A stretch of 64,000 nucleotides of DNA from Pseudomonas kairouanensis (GTDB taxonomy: Bacteria; Pseudomonadota; Gammaproteobacteria; Pseudomonadales; Pseudomonadaceae): positions 1-64,000 of the forward strand of contig NZ_QUZU01000017.1 of NCBI RefSeq assembly GCF_004682055.1, read 5' to 3'. The notes beneath the pieces are model-generated. The model saw only the letters and a program-made list of their open reading frames with translations, searched no databases and was not told the DNA's origin. The translations under genes were made by a program, and so were the position numbers. Below, in pieces: positions 51,235 through 62,384 of the stretch. Position 1 is the stretch's first letter; every line of letters starts with the position of its first letter.

Positions 51235-53673
51235 TTACCAGTTGTAGGACACCGTACCGAGCAAGGTACGGCTGTCCCCCCAGTAACAACGGCCAGCGTC
51301 GTTGCAACCAGAAACATATTCCTTGTCGAAAAGATTCTTGGCGTTCAAGTCGACCGACCAGTGCGTGTCGATCTGGTAACCGATTGCAGCATCCACCAAC
51401 GTGACGCTGCCAGGATCCAGTTTCCCGTAGAGAGTCGGCTTGGTGTAGGAATACGCGCTATCGAAGTAACGCACGCCCCCGCCCAGGGACAAGCCTTTGA
51501 GTTGGCCATCCAGGAATCGATACTTACCCCAGACCGACGCTTGGTTGCGGGGAACACCAGTCATCTGGTGCCCCTCCACCAACGAACCCGCCGTGTCCTT
51601 GGTAATCCGTGCATCGGTGTAGGTGTAGGCCGCCGTCAGATTCAGGTTTGGCGTGATGTTGCTGTTGATCTCAACCTCTGCACCCTTGGCGCGGCTTTCG
51701 CCCACTTGGCGATAAGTATTGGTGGTGCTGTCGAGGTAGGTGTCGTCTTGCTTGCGCAGGTCATAGACCGACAGCGTCATGGCTGTGTCCCAACCGATTG
51801 GCTCGTACTTCACGCCCACTTCATATTGACGGCTGGTGATCGGCTTGAGCGGTGAGCCTGTCACCGCGATTTGCTGTACGGGTACGAACGCTGTGGAATA
51901 GCTGACATACGGCGTCAGGCCGTTGTCGAACTGGTACATCACGCCACCCTGGTAGGTGAACTTCTGCTCGGTGGTGCTCGAATCCGTCGAGCTTTTTACC
52001 TTGTCGCGAAAATCACTGTCGACCCAGTCCTGACGGCCGCCCAGCAGGAACAACCAGTGGTCGTACTTACTTTGGACCTGTGCATAAACGCCTTTCATCT
52101 GCTGCTCTAGCAGGGTGTTTTGCACAGCGATGGGGGTAGTCGGATCCTTTAGATACACAGGGTTATACACATTGATAGCGCCAACCAACCCCCCATCCCA
52201 GTCCTGATTGAACGAGGTGCGATCGTAGCTCGCGCCAAATAGCACGGTGTTCTCCAGGCTGCCCAGCTGGAATTTGCCTTCCAGTTGGTTATCCAGGGAA
52301 TAAACCATCGACTTGTTGTAGCGGTCGTAGGCACTCATGTTCAGCTGAGTGCCAAAGCCCTGGTTATTCAAATCCCCTGGCCAGGTTTCATGCCGGGTGA
52401 TACGTGACTGCATGTAGCGCGAGTTCTGGCGGAACTGCCAATCATCATTAAAGCTGTGGCTGAATTCATATCCGGTGTTCCAGGCTTCACGCTCGAAGGT
52501 GTTCCAGTCCGGGTCGCCGAGCATGGTGTGCTTGGACAGCTGGCCATTGGGGTTTGTGAGCAATGTGCCCGCCGCCGGTAAGCCGAGTTCCAGGTTGGTG
52601 TGGTCCTTTTGGTAGTTGGCCAGCAGGGTGAGGGTGTTGTAGTCGTCAAAGTTCAGGGTGAGGGAGGGCGCAATGTAGAGCCGGTCATCCGGGACGTGGT
52701 CGGTCTGCGTATCGGACTTGCGGCCCAACATCACCACCCGGCCAAGGATATTGCCGCTGTCATTGAGCGGGCCGGAGATATCCACACCCACCTAGCGGCG
52801 GTTGTTGGAGCCATACCCCAACTGCAACTCGCCCTGGGGCGTCGCAGTCGGGTGTTTGCTGACCAGATTGACCAGGCCACCCGGGGCATTTTCGCCGTAG
52901 AGCAGGGAAGAGGGGCCCCGGAAGATTTCCACACGCTCCAGCCCGTAGGGTTCGCTGGTAGTGTCGTACCTATTACCTTGCACGCGTAGGCCGTCGCGCA
53001 GCAGGCCGTAGCCGTAATCCGTGGCGTTGAACCCCCGAATGAAGAATAAATCTCCCGCCAGGCTATCGCCGGCAGCAAAGGGCGGCGCGAAAATACCGGG
53101 GACGTAGCCCAATACCTCTGTCAGCGTTTGAGATTTCTGGTCCTTGATGCGCTGGCCGGTGACCACTGAAACCGAGCGCGGCGTTTCCGACAACGGCGTA
53201 CTGGTCTTGGTCCCTATGCGGCTGTTTTGTGCCTTGTAGCCTACGTCCCCGGCAATCTCCTGATTGAAACCGCTCTGTTGATAAGTGCTGACTGTCGTGG
53301 GCGAAAGGGTCAGTTGACCGGAAGGTGCCGCCTGCAGTACATAGCTGCCAGGGGCCTGGATCACCGCTTGCAGACCTGAGTTTTGCAGCAATAGCGCAAA
53401 CCCTTGTTCCACCGAATAGTCACCTTCCAGGCCAGGGGTATCCAGGCGCGCAGTTTGCTGGGGCGAAAATGACAGGATCACATTCGCCTTGGCGGCAAAC
53501 TGGCTGAGTGCATTGTCCAGCGGGCCGGCCGCAATCGCGTAGTGTTGTGACGAACTGGCTGCCAGGGCGCCGGCCGGTAACAAAACACCGGTGCCGGCGG
53601 CCGTGCCCAGCAGCAGGCCACAGGTGATGCCGTGATAAGAGAGTCGCTGGCGAAACTTGGTGGGAAGGCGCAT
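51235..53673 (-). pseudogene. TonB-dependent siderophore receptor, disrupted by an internal TAG
   Basis: Translation from 53673 gives a signal peptide, an STN signalling domain (ALSQFAAKANVILSFSPQQT-like, about 45-115), the plug (TSTPLSETPRSVSVVTGQRI) and the start of the barrel. It stops at TAG 52792-52794 after YGSNNRR (residue 293). The same frame continues without break as VGVDISGPLNDSGNILG for 518 codons to a proper C-terminus (TVSYNW, aromatic end residue). An intact protein would be about 812 residues. It probably took up an iron-siderophore complex. The sigma and FecR-type genes upstream are intact. A sequencing error is possible. Confidence 0.9.
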
Positions 53674-53766
53674 AGGTGGATAAACCCTGAAGGTAGCGTC
53701 GTGATTACCTGTAGGGCCGCACCAGGTAGAAAAAAGATAACCCCCCTGTGGACTATTTTTTCGCGC

Positions 53767-54711
53767 TTAGCCGGCTCGTTTCACCGAAACCCAATAGCGG
53801 GTGAAATAGTTGACCTGGATGGGAAGGGTCGCTTGCAGGTTGGCCAACACGGCATCAGTGGAATCCAGCCGGAATGTGCCGGAAACACGTAGGCGCGCCG
53901 ACGCCGAATCGCATTGCAAAACGCCTGTACGATAGCGGGCAAGGTCGTCGATCACCTCACCGAGCCTTCGGTCCAGCACAATCAACTGCCCATCGACCCA
54001 GGCTGCCTGGCTGCCGCGATATGGATGATTGGCCCCAACAACCTGCCGGTCAAAATCGGCGCTTTGGCCGGCGCTGAGTACCCGGCCATGTTCGGGCTGA
54101 TCAACGGGTGACACCCTGACCCGGTCCTCCAACACCCCGACACGCGTGGAATCCGAGAGCTGGCGCACCGTAAACCGCGTGCCCAATGCCTGGACTCGGC
54201 CCTGGCGGGTTTCGACGTAAAAGGGGATCTGCCCGCCGGACTTTCCAGTGTGGATAAGTACTTCTCCCTCGCGTAGGCGGATCAAGCGCTGGTGTGTATC
54301 GAAAGCCACATCAATCGAGGTGCGAGTATTGAGATCCACCCGCGTACCGTCGGCCAACTCGATACGCCTGCGCTCACCAACGCCAGTGCGGTAATCGGCC
54401 CATGCATTACCCAATGACGTATGTTCCTGGACATTCCACCCCAGGTACCCGGTACCACCGAGCACCAGCATCCACTTGAGCACCTGCCGCCGTTGTTGCG
54501 TGGTCGACAACGCACGGCGGGTCAAATCTGGAGGCAGGGTGCCAAGGCTGCGCTGCAACTGTTCCATCTGGTTCCACGCGGCCTGATGGGCTGGGTCGCC
54601 ATTGAGCCACTGCTGCCAGGCATGGCGTTCGGCCGCAGTCGGGGGCTGGGATTGAAACTGCACATACCAACTGGCGGCGGCCTCGAAGGTTTTGCGATCG
54701 GGAGCAGCCAT
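53767..54711 (-). CDS. FecR-family sigma-factor regulator
   Basis: A 314-residue inner-membrane anti-sigma/signal protein. A cytoplasmic domain with AAASWYVQFQSQPPTAAERHAWQQWL (1-75) is followed by one membrane segment (KWMLVLGGTGYLGWN, about 93-107) and a periplasmic FecR domain (DLNTRTSIDVAFDT, VQALGTRFTVRQ) with a C-terminal STN-like part. It should receive the ligand signal from the receptor's STN domain and pass it to the sigma factor. ATG 54711 overlaps the sigma stop by one base. Its partner receptor is a pseudogene here. Confidence 0.92.
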   Translation of the reverse strand: MAAPDRKTFEAAASWYVQFQSQPPTAAERHAWQQWLNGDPAHQAAWNQMEQLQRSLGTLPPDLTRRALSTTQQRRQVLKWMLVLGGTGYLGWNVQEHTSLGNAWADYRTGVGERRRIELADGTRVDLNTRTSIDVAFDTHQRLIRLREGEVLIHTGKSGGQIPFYVETRQGRVQALGTRFTVRQLSDSTRVGVLEDRVRVSPVDQPEHGRVLSAGQSADFDRQVVGANHPYRGSQAAWVDGQLIVLDRRLGEVIDDLARYRTGVLQCDSASARLRVSGTFRLDSTDAVLANLQATLPIQVNYFTRYWVSVKRAG

Positions 54712-55217
54712 TACACGTTGGCCATGATCAGCGAGCATTCCGTGAGTGCACGGATCATGTGCTTCTTCACCGTGGTGAGGGAAACCCGCAACTGGTCGGC
54801 GATCTGTTGATAAGTCAGGCCATCGATCTGCGAGAGCATGAAAATCCGCCGCGTTCGTTCACCCAAGGCAGACAAGGCTTTGTCCACAGCTACCAGGGTT
54901 TCAATGATGATTGCCTTGTCTTCTTCACTGATGGCGGTGGCTTCAGGGCGCTCGGCCAGCGTCAGCCTGTAGGCCTGTTCGATCGCGTGTCGCCGATAGC
55001 GATCAATCACCAGTCCCCTGGCGATGGTTGCCAAGTAATCCCGTGGTTCAAGGATCTGCGCAGCATGGCGACCGCCCAGGATACGCACGAACGTATCGTG
55101 GGCCACATCGGCTGCATCGCAGGCGTTATGCAACTTGCCTTTGAGCCATCCGTGCAGCCAGGAATGGTGTTGCTCGTAGATATGCTGGACGGCAACCGTA
55201 TGGGAAGGAGGCGACAT
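54711..55217 (-). CDS. ECF sigma factor (FecI-type)
   Basis: A 168-residue extracytoplasmic-function sigma factor of the iron-starvation group. Region 2 is at about 10-75 (LHGWLKGKLHNACDAADVAHDTFVRIL) and region 4 at about 115-160 (LSALGERTRRIFMLSQIDGL, YQQIADQLRVSLTTVKKHM). It should direct RNA polymerase to the receptor gene. A Fur box lies about 20 bases upstream of its start. It is the first gene of the sigma-FecR-receptor series. Confidence 0.93.
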   Translation of the reverse strand: MSPPSHTVAVQHIYEQHHSWLHGWLKGKLHNACDAADVAHDTFVRILGGRHAAQILEPRDYLATIARGLVIDRYRRHAIEQAYRLTLAERPEATAISEEDKAIIIETLVAVDKALSALGERTRRIFMLSQIDGLTYQQIADQLRVSLTTVKKHMIRALTECSLIMANV

Positions 55218-55234
55218 GGAGTGTGATAAGGCAG

Positions 55235-55253
55235 CTTAATGATAATCGCTATT
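55235..55253. promoter_or_regulatory. Fur box upstream of the ECF sigma gene
   Basis: CTTAATGATAATCGCTATT matches 14 of 19 positions of the Fur consensus (core AATGATAATC exact), by direct comparison. It lies between the sigma start (55217) and the DnaA-box cluster, so the iron signal should control the sigma gene. Confidence 0.78.
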
Positions 55254-55259
55254 ATTAAC

Positions 55260-55781
55260 TGCCCCACGGTTTTCTCACAATAGGTCTCTTTTAACTGCGC
55301 TTCACACTGAGTCTGAGGATTTCGGTGGCTTTGTCGTGGATGACATTCGGCGACATTGACCCATTTCTGTGGATTAAGCCCTGTGAATAACCGCCCCTGT
55401 GCCCAGTTGATAACAGGGCTCGAAAACTGAGTACAAACCCATCTGTGGATAACCAGCTGTTTAATCCACAGGCTTAAAGCACTTATCCAAGGGCCTCATG
55501 GGCACATGACCACAGACTTTTGAAACTCTGTACATCACGTAATTAAAGGGCTGTACAGATCTATCCACAGAAAGGTGGTCCAGTAGAAATAAACATAAAA
55601 ACAAAGATTTAATAAATTTCTCTCTTTTAATTTCTATTGTCTGTGATTCATCCACAGCTGGTTAAATTTTGTGCAAAGGGTTCTTTAGGAAGGGCTAAGT
55701 CCCTATACTTGCCGCCAAAGCTCTAAATCTCTTTCAACAGACAATTCCTGATTACCTACATAAGCAGGCACGAGGTGCGTG
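55260..55781. other. DnaA-box cluster and AT-rich spacer upstream of mnmG
   Basis: The sigma-mnmG spacer has an exact DnaA box at 55444-55452 and TGTGAATAA (complement TTATTCACA, fits the looser TTATNCACA) at 55382-55390. Single-mismatch boxes lie at 55368-55376, 55462-55470, 55561-55569 and 55648-55656. A very AT-rich tract spans about 55585-55640. It also must hold the mnmG promoter. No coding sequence or terminator is seen. Confidence 0.85.
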
Positions 55782-57674
55782 GTGGATTTCCCTTCCCGTT
55801 TTGAAGTGATCGTCATCGGCGGCGGTCATGCCGGTACCGAGGCAGCACTGGCGTCAGCACGCATGGGCGTAAAAACCCTGTTGCTCACGCACAACGTGGA
55901 AACCCTCGGTGCAATGAGTTGCAACCCCGCCATTGGTGGGATCGGCAAAAGCCACTTGGTCAAAGAAATCGACGCCCTCGGCGGCGTAATGGCCATGGCA
56001 ACCGACAAGGGTGGCATTCAATTTCGTGTGCTCAATAGCCGCAAAGGCCCAGCCGTACGTGCGACTCGAGCACAAGCCGACCGCATCCTCTACAAGGCTG
56101 CGGTACGCGAAACCCTGGAAAACCAGCCGAACCTGTGGATATTTCAGCAGGCAGCCGATGACCTGATCGTCGAGCAAGACCAGGTACGCGGTGTCGTTAC
56201 TCAAATGGGTCTGCGTTTCTTCGCAGAATCCGTGGTGTTGACCACCGGTACTTTCCTTGGCGGACTTATCCACATCGGTATGCAGAATTATTCCGGAGGC
56301 CGTGCCGGCGACCCGCCGTCGATTGCCCTGGCAAAACGACTGCGTGAATTGCCGCTGCGTGTCGGCCGCTTGAAAACCGGTACTCCGCCACGTATCGACG
56401 GGCGTTCTGTGGACTTTTCGGTGATGACCGAACAGGCCGGCGACACACCGATTCCGGTGATGTCGTTCATGGGTTCCAAAGAACAGCACCCCAAACAGGT
56501 GAGCTGCTGGATTACCCATACCAATGCCCGCACCCACGAAATCATTGCCGCGAACCTCGACCGTTCGCCCATGTATTCCGGAGTGATCGAAGGTATTGGC
56601 CCGCGTTATTGCCCGTCGATCGAAGACAAGATCCACCGCTTTGCCGACAAGGAAAGCCACCAGGTGTTTATCGAGCCCGAAGGCTTGACCACCCATGAGC
56701 TGTACCCGAACGGAATTTCGACTTCCTTGCCGTTCGATGTGCAAATCCAGATCGTGCAATCGATTCGCGGCATGGAAAACGCGCACATCGTGCGTCCGGG
56801 CTACGCCATCGAGTACGACTATTTCGACCCGCGTGATCTTAAGTACAGCCTGGAAACCAAAGTGATCGGTGGCCTGTTCTTTGCCGGGCAAATCAACGGC
56901 ACCACCGGTTACGAAGAAGCCGGCGCCCAAGGTTTGCTGGCCGGAACCAACGCCGCATTGCGCGCCCAAGGTAAAGACAGCTGGTGTCCGCGTCGCGATG
57001 AGGCCTATATCGGCGTGTTGGTGGATGACCTGATTACCCTGGGAACCCAGGAACCGTATCGGATGTTCACATCCCGCGCCGAATACCGCCTGATCCTGCG
57101 CGAAGACAACGCCGACCTGCGCCTGACCGAAAAAGGTCGTGAACTGGGGCTGGTTGATGACGTGCGCTGGGAAGCCTTCTGCAAAAAACGCGAAAGCATC
57201 GCGTTGGAAGAGCAGCGTCTGAAAAGCACTTGGGTTCGCCCCGGCACTGAGCAGGGCGATGCCATTGCCGAAAAATTCGGCACGCCGCTGACCCACGAGT
57301 ACAACTTGCTCAACCTGCTGTCCCGTCCGGAAATAGACTACGCTGGCTTGGTCGAAGTGACAGGCGGTGGCGCAGAAGATCCACAGGTTGCCGAGCAGGT
57401 CGAAATCAAGACCAAATACGCCGGCTACATTGATCGCCAGCAGGACGAAATCGCCCGCCTGCGCGCCAGTGAAGACACCAAGTTGCCTGTGGATATCGAC
57501 TACACCGGCATTTCCGGGCTGTCGAAAGAAATTCAAAGCAAGCTGGGGATAACTCGTCCAGAAACCCTGGGCCAGGCGTCACGTATCCCCGGCGTTACCC
57601 CGGCAGCGATTTCGCTGTTGATGATCCATTTGAAAAAACGCGGCGCGGGCCGTCAGTTGGAGCAAAGCGCTTGA
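55782..57674 (+). CDS. mnmG: tRNA uridine modification enzyme MnmG (GidA)
   Basis: A 630-residue FAD enzyme acting with MnmE on U34 of tRNAs. The FAD loop [14 protein letters not shown] is at 9-22 and the NAD-like site [18 protein letters not shown] lies near residue 247. A C-terminal helical MnmE-binding domain ends the protein. GTG 55782 ([11 protein letters not shown]) has GAGG 6 bases upstream; GTG 55779 is adjacent but too close. It overlaps the rsmG start. DnaA box 56266-56274 is inside the gene. Confidence 0.97.
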   Translation: MDFPSRFEVIVIGGGHAGTEAALASARMGVKTLLLTHNVETLGAMSCNPAIGGIGKSHLVKEIDALGGVMAMATDKGGIQFRVLNSRKGPAVRATRAQADRILYKAAVRETLENQPNLWIFQQAADDLIVEQDQVRGVVTQMGLRFFAESVVLTTGTFLGGLIHIGMQNYSGGRAGDPPSIALAKRLRELPLRVGRLKTGTPPRIDGRSVDFSVMTEQAGDTPIPVMSFMGSKEQHPKQVSCWITHTNARTHEIIAANLDRSPMYSGVIEGIGPRYCPSIEDKIHRFADKESHQVFIEPEGLTTHELYPNGISTSLPFDVQIQIVQSIRGMENAHIVRPGYAIEYDYFDPRDLKYSLETKVIGGLFFAGQINGTTGYEEAGAQGLLAGTNAALRAQGKDSWCPRRDEAYIGVLVDDLITLGTQEPYRMFTSRAEYRLILREDNADLRLTEKGRELGLVDDVRWEAFCKKRESIALEEQRLKSTWVRPGTEQGDAIAEKFGTPLTHEYNLLNLLSRPEIDYAGLVEVTGGGAEDPQVAEQVEIKTKYAGYIDRQQDEIARLRASEDTKLPVDIDYTGISGLSKEIQSKLGITRPETLGQASRIPGVTPAAISLLMIHLKKRGAGRQLEQSA

Positions 57675-58315
57675 GTTCGTTGGTCACCTCGCAACACGCC
57701 GAAGAGTTATCCACAGGGGCGCGCCAATTGGGCGTCGACCTGACCCCGGCCCAGCACGAATTGTTGCTGAGCTACCTGGCCCTGTTGATCAAATGGAACA
57801 AGGCTTACAACCTGACCGCTGTACGCGATCCTGACGAAATGGTGTCCCGTCACTTGCTCGACAGCTTGAGCGTAATGCCGTTTATCGAAAATGGCCGGTG
57901 GCTCGACGTTGGCAGTGGCGGTGGGATGCCTGGCATTCCGCTGGCCATCCTGTTTCCAGAGTCCCAAGTGACTTGCCTGGACAGCAATGGCAAGAAAACC
58001 CGCTTCCTGACCCAGGTCAAACTCGAACTCAAGCTGGATAACCTGCAAGTTATCCACAGTCGCGTCGAAGCCTTCACGCCTGAACAGCCTTTCAACGGAA
58101 TTGTTTCCCGGGCGTTCAGCAGCATGGAGAACTTCAGCAACTGGACCCGCCACCTGGGCGATCGCGACACGCGCTGGCTGGCAATGAAGGGCGTCCATCC
58201 AAGCGATGAACTGTTAGCATTGCCGGCAGACTTCCACCTCGATAGCGAACACGCCTTGGCCGTACCCGGTTGCCAAGGCCAACGCCATCTGCTGATACTG
58301 CGCCGCACGGCATGA
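57671..58315 (+). CDS. rsmG: 16S rRNA m7G527 methyltransferase RsmG (GidB)
   Basis: A 214-residue SAM methyltransferase. Segments [21 protein letters not shown], the SAM loop [16 protein letters not shown] (near 80) and [14 protein letters not shown] match RsmG; loss of it gives low-level streptomycin resistance in other bacteria. Start is a TTG at 57671 that overlaps the mnmG stop (TTGAG), unusual but supported by the conserved N-terminus. Two exact DnaA boxes lie inside (57707-57715, 58050-58058). Confidence 0.95.
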   Translation: MSSLVTSQHAEELSTGARQLGVDLTPAQHELLLSYLALLIKWNKAYNLTAVRDPDEMVSRHLLDSLSVMPFIENGRWLDVGSGGGMPGIPLAILFPESQVTCLDSNGKKTRFLTQVKLELKLDNLQVIHSRVEAFTPEQPFNGIVSRAFSSMENFSNWTRHLGDRDTRWLAMKGVHPSDELLALPADFHLDSEHALAVPGCQGQRHLLILRRTA

Positions 58316-58333
58316 TTGGGAACACAAGCAAGA

Positions 58334-59131
58334 ATGGCTAAGGTATTCGCGATAGCGAACCAGAAAGGTGGCGTGGGTAAAACCACCACCTGCATCAACC
58401 TCGCAGCATCCCTGGTAGCCACCAAGCGCCGGGTGCTGTTGATCGATCTCGATCCACAGGGCAACGCCACCATGGGTAGCGGTGTGGATAAACACGGCCT
58501 GGAAAACTCGGTCTACGACTTGCTGATTGGCGAGTGCGACCTGGCCCAGGCCATGCACTACTCCGAACACGGTGGTTACCAACTGCTGCCGGCCAACCGC
58601 GACTTGACCGCGGCGGAAGTGGTGCTGCTGGAAATGCAGATGAAAGAAAGCCGTCTGCGCAGCGCTTTGGCGCCGATCCGCGAAAATTACGACTACATTT
58701 TGATCGACTGCCCGCCGTCTCTGTCGATGCTGACATTGAACGCGTTGGTGGCGGCCGATGGGGTGATTATCCCGATGCAGTGCGAGTACTACGCGCTGGA
58801 AGGGTTGAGTGACCTTGTGGATAACATCAAGCGTATTGCCGAGTTGCTCAACCCGAACCTGCAGATCGAAGGCCTGCTGCGCACCATGTTCGATCCGCGC
58901 CTGAGCTTGATGAACGATGTCTCTGCGCAGCTCAAGGAACACTTTGGCGACCAGTTGTACGACACGGTGATCCCGCGCAACATCCGTTTGGCTGAAGCGC
59001 CAAGCTACGGCATGCCTGCGCTGGCGTATGACAAATCCTCCCGTGGCGCCATTGCCTACCTGGCTCTGGCCGGCGAGATGGTACGTCGTCAACGTCGCAA
59101 CTCACGCACCGCTGCAGCCCAGCCAACTTAA
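58334..59131 (+). CDS. parA: Chromosome partition ATPase ParA (Soj)
   Basis: A 265-residue deviant-Walker ATPase driving origin segregation with ParB. The Walker motif NQKGGVGKTTTC is at 9-20, and the DLDPQGNATMGSG and IDCPPSLSMLTLNAL motifs follow. ATG 58334 is preferred (MAKVFAIANQKGG); an earlier frame start at 58316 adds six residues. Two exact DnaA boxes lie inside (58483-58491, 58816-58824). It is 18 bases after rsmG and 9 before parB. Confidence 0.97.
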   Translation: MAKVFAIANQKGGVGKTTTCINLAASLVATKRRVLLIDLDPQGNATMGSGVDKHGLENSVYDLLIGECDLAQAMHYSEHGGYQLLPANRDLTAAEVVLLEMQMKESRLRSALAPIRENYDYILIDCPPSLSMLTLNALVAADGVIIPMQCEYYALEGLSDLVDNIKRIAELLNPNLQIEGLLRTMFDPRLSLMNDVSAQLKEHFGDQLYDTVIPRNIRLAEAPSYGMPALAYDKSSRGAIAYLALAGEMVRRQRRNSRTAAAQPT

Positions 59132-59140
59132 GGAACCCCC

Positions 59141-60013
59141 ATGGCCGTCAAGAAACGAGGTCTCGGACGTGGACTGGATGCACTGCTCAGTGGTCCGACC
59201 GTCACGTCGCTTGAAGAACAAGCGGTGCAGGCCGACGAGCGCGAGCTGCAGCACCTGCCCCTGGACCTGATCCAGCGCGGCAAATACCAGCCACGCCGGG
59301 ACATGGACCCCCAGGCGCTGGAAGAACTGGCCAACTCGATCAAGGCCCAGGGCGTAATGCAGCCGATTGTGGTCCGTCCGATCGGTGGTGGGCGCTTTGA
59401 GATCATTGCCGGTGAACGTCGCTGGCGTGCCAGCCAGCAGGCTGGCAAGGAAACCATCCCGGCGATGGTGCGCGATGTGCCGGATGAAACCGCCATCGCC
59501 ATGGCGTTGATCGAGAACATCCAGCGTGAGGACCTCAACCCGGTCGAAGAAGCGATCGCGTTGCAGCGCTTGCAGCAGGAGTTTCAACTGACTCAGCAAC
59601 AAGTGGCCGACGCAGTGGGCAAGTCCCGAGTGACGGTGTCCAACTTGCTGCGCCTGATCTCGCTGCCGGAAGTCATCAAGACCATGTTGTCCCACGGTGA
59701 CCTGGAAATGGGTCACGCCCGTGCTTTGCTCGGTTTGCCGGAAAATCAACAGGTTGAAGGGGCGCGACACGTTGTCGCACGAGGGCTCACCGTTCGTCAG
59801 ACCGAGGCTTTGGTTCGCCAGTGGCTCAGCGGCAAACCTGCACCGGTCGAAACGGCCAAACCTGATCCGGACATTGCCCGCCTCGAACAGCGCCTGGCCG
59901 AGCGCCTGGGCTCTGCGGTGCAAATTCGCCATGGCAAGAAAGGCAAAGGCCAATTGGTCATCGGATATAACTCGCTCGATGAGCTTCAGGGCGTCCTTGC
60001 CCACATCCGCTGA
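59141..60013 (+). CDS. parB: Chromosome partition protein ParB (Spo0J)
   Basis: A 290-residue CTP-dependent clamp that loads at parS. The N-terminus KKRGLGRGLDALLSGP recruits ParA. The CTP-binding region includes GGGRFEIIAGERRWRAS (box with GERRWRA near 93), and the helix-turn-helix QLTQQQVADAVGKSRVTVSNLLRL is near 150. A C-terminal dimer domain ends the protein. Its targets are the parS sites at 40400, 42944 and 43574. Confidence 0.97.
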   Translation: MAVKKRGLGRGLDALLSGPTVTSLEEQAVQADERELQHLPLDLIQRGKYQPRRDMDPQALEELANSIKAQGVMQPIVVRPIGGGRFEIIAGERRWRASQQAGKETIPAMVRDVPDETAIAMALIENIQREDLNPVEEAIALQRLQQEFQLTQQQVADAVGKSRVTVSNLLRLISLPEVIKTMLSHGDLEMGHARALLGLPENQQVEGARHVVARGLTVRQTEALVRQWLSGKPAPVETAKPDPDIARLEQRLAERLGSAVQIRHGKKGKGQLVIGYNSLDELQGVLAHIR

Positions 60014-60058
60014 AACATTTGCTTATGTAGCGCGTGATCGGAAATCACTACCCGGCAG

Positions 60059-60087
60059 TTGAATAGGGGCTGAACCGCCCCTATACT
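60059..60087 (+). promoter_or_regulatory. Promoter of the atp operon with palindromic spacer
   Basis: TTGAAT (60059-60064), 17 bp and TATACT (60082-60087), 75 bases upstream of atpI. The spacer carries the perfect palindrome ATAGGGGC / GCCCCTAT (60063-60070, 60077-60084), and an additional GTGAT-N5-ATCAC lies just before the -35 (60034-60048). The promoter match is good; the role of the palindromes is inference. Confidence 0.7.
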
Positions 60088-60161
60088 CTGCGCGCATTTT
60101 GTCGGCACAAATTATGCCAAGTTATTGATTTCCGGCAGCCGACTATTGAGGAGCAAGAGTG

Positions 60162-61455
<1,294 letters not shown>

Positions 61456-61479
61456 GGCCAGTCTCGACTAGTCTGATGT

Positions 61480-61501
61480 CCTTCCCGGTAACACGGGAAG
61501 G
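61480..61501 (+). promoter_or_regulatory. Hairpin in the atpB-atpE spacer
   Basis: CCTTCCCG-GTAACA-CGGGAAGG, a perfect 8-bp stem in the 133-bp spacer ahead of atpE. There is no T-run after it, so it is likely an RNA processing or stability element (atpE is needed in high copy). It is followed by an A/T-rich leader and CGGGAGGAAAG before the atpE ATG. Confidence 0.6.
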
Positions 61502-61573
61502 TGGCCCTCACGGGCTATGAAACGATTTGTTTTACCGCTTTAAAATCTAAAAAACCTAAACCATACGACGTAA

Positions 61574-61846
<273 letters not shown>

Positions 61847-61901
61847 TCACTCGTTTTTCGAGTGATTGGTGTGTTGTGCAACGAATGAGCGAGGTATTGG
61901 C

Positions 61902-62372
61902 GTGAACATTAATGCAACCATTATTGGTCAGTCCTTAGCGTTCTTGATTTTTGTCGTTTTCTGCATGAAGTTCGTATGGCCTCCGGTCATCGCAGCTCTG
62001 CACGAACGTCAGAAGAAGATCGCGGATGGGCTGGACGCTGCAGCACGAGCAGCTCGCGACCTGGAGTTGGCCCAAGATAAAGCGGGTCAACAACTGCGCG
62101 AAGCGAAAGCTCAAGCAGCCGAAATCATTGAGCAAGCCAAGAAACGCGGTAACCAGATCGTTGAAGAGGCTGTTGAAAAAGCCCGTATCGACGCTGACCG
62201 TGTGAAGGTTCAGGCTCAGGCCGAGATCGAGCAGGAACTGAACGGTGTCAAAGACGCGCTGCGTGCCCAACTGGGTGCTCTGGCCGTCGGCGGTGCTGAG
62301 AAGATCCTGGGTGCCACAATCGATCAAAACGCGCACGCGGAGCTGGTTAACAAACTGGCTGCTGAAATTTAA
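61902..62372 (+). CDS. atpF: ATP synthase subunit b
   Basis: A 156-residue peripheral stalk subunit: one N-terminal membrane helix ([19 protein letters not shown]) and a long charged helix ([20 protein letters not shown] onward). GTG 61902 ([11 protein letters not shown]) is chosen with GAGGT upstream; the earlier open frame lacks similarity. atpH begins 12 bases after its stop. Confidence 0.96.
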   Translation: MNINATIIGQSLAFLIFVVFCMKFVWPPVIAALHERQKKIADGLDAAARAARDLELAQDKAGQQLREAKAQAAEIIEQAKKRGNQIVEEAVEKARIDADRVKVQAQAEIEQELNGVKDALRAQLGALAVGGAEKILGATIDQNAHAELVNKLAAEI

Positions 62373-62384
62373 GCGAGGGCGATC

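Noticed and set aside
51235..52791. The 518-codon receptor part read as an independent gene.
   Set aside because: It starts directly after the TAG in the same frame, has no signal peptide or ribosome site and is the C-terminal part of one receptor.
60063..60084. The ATAGGGGC hairpin as the parB terminator.
   Set aside because: There is no T-run, and it coincides with a good promoter spacer, so the promoter reading is preferred.
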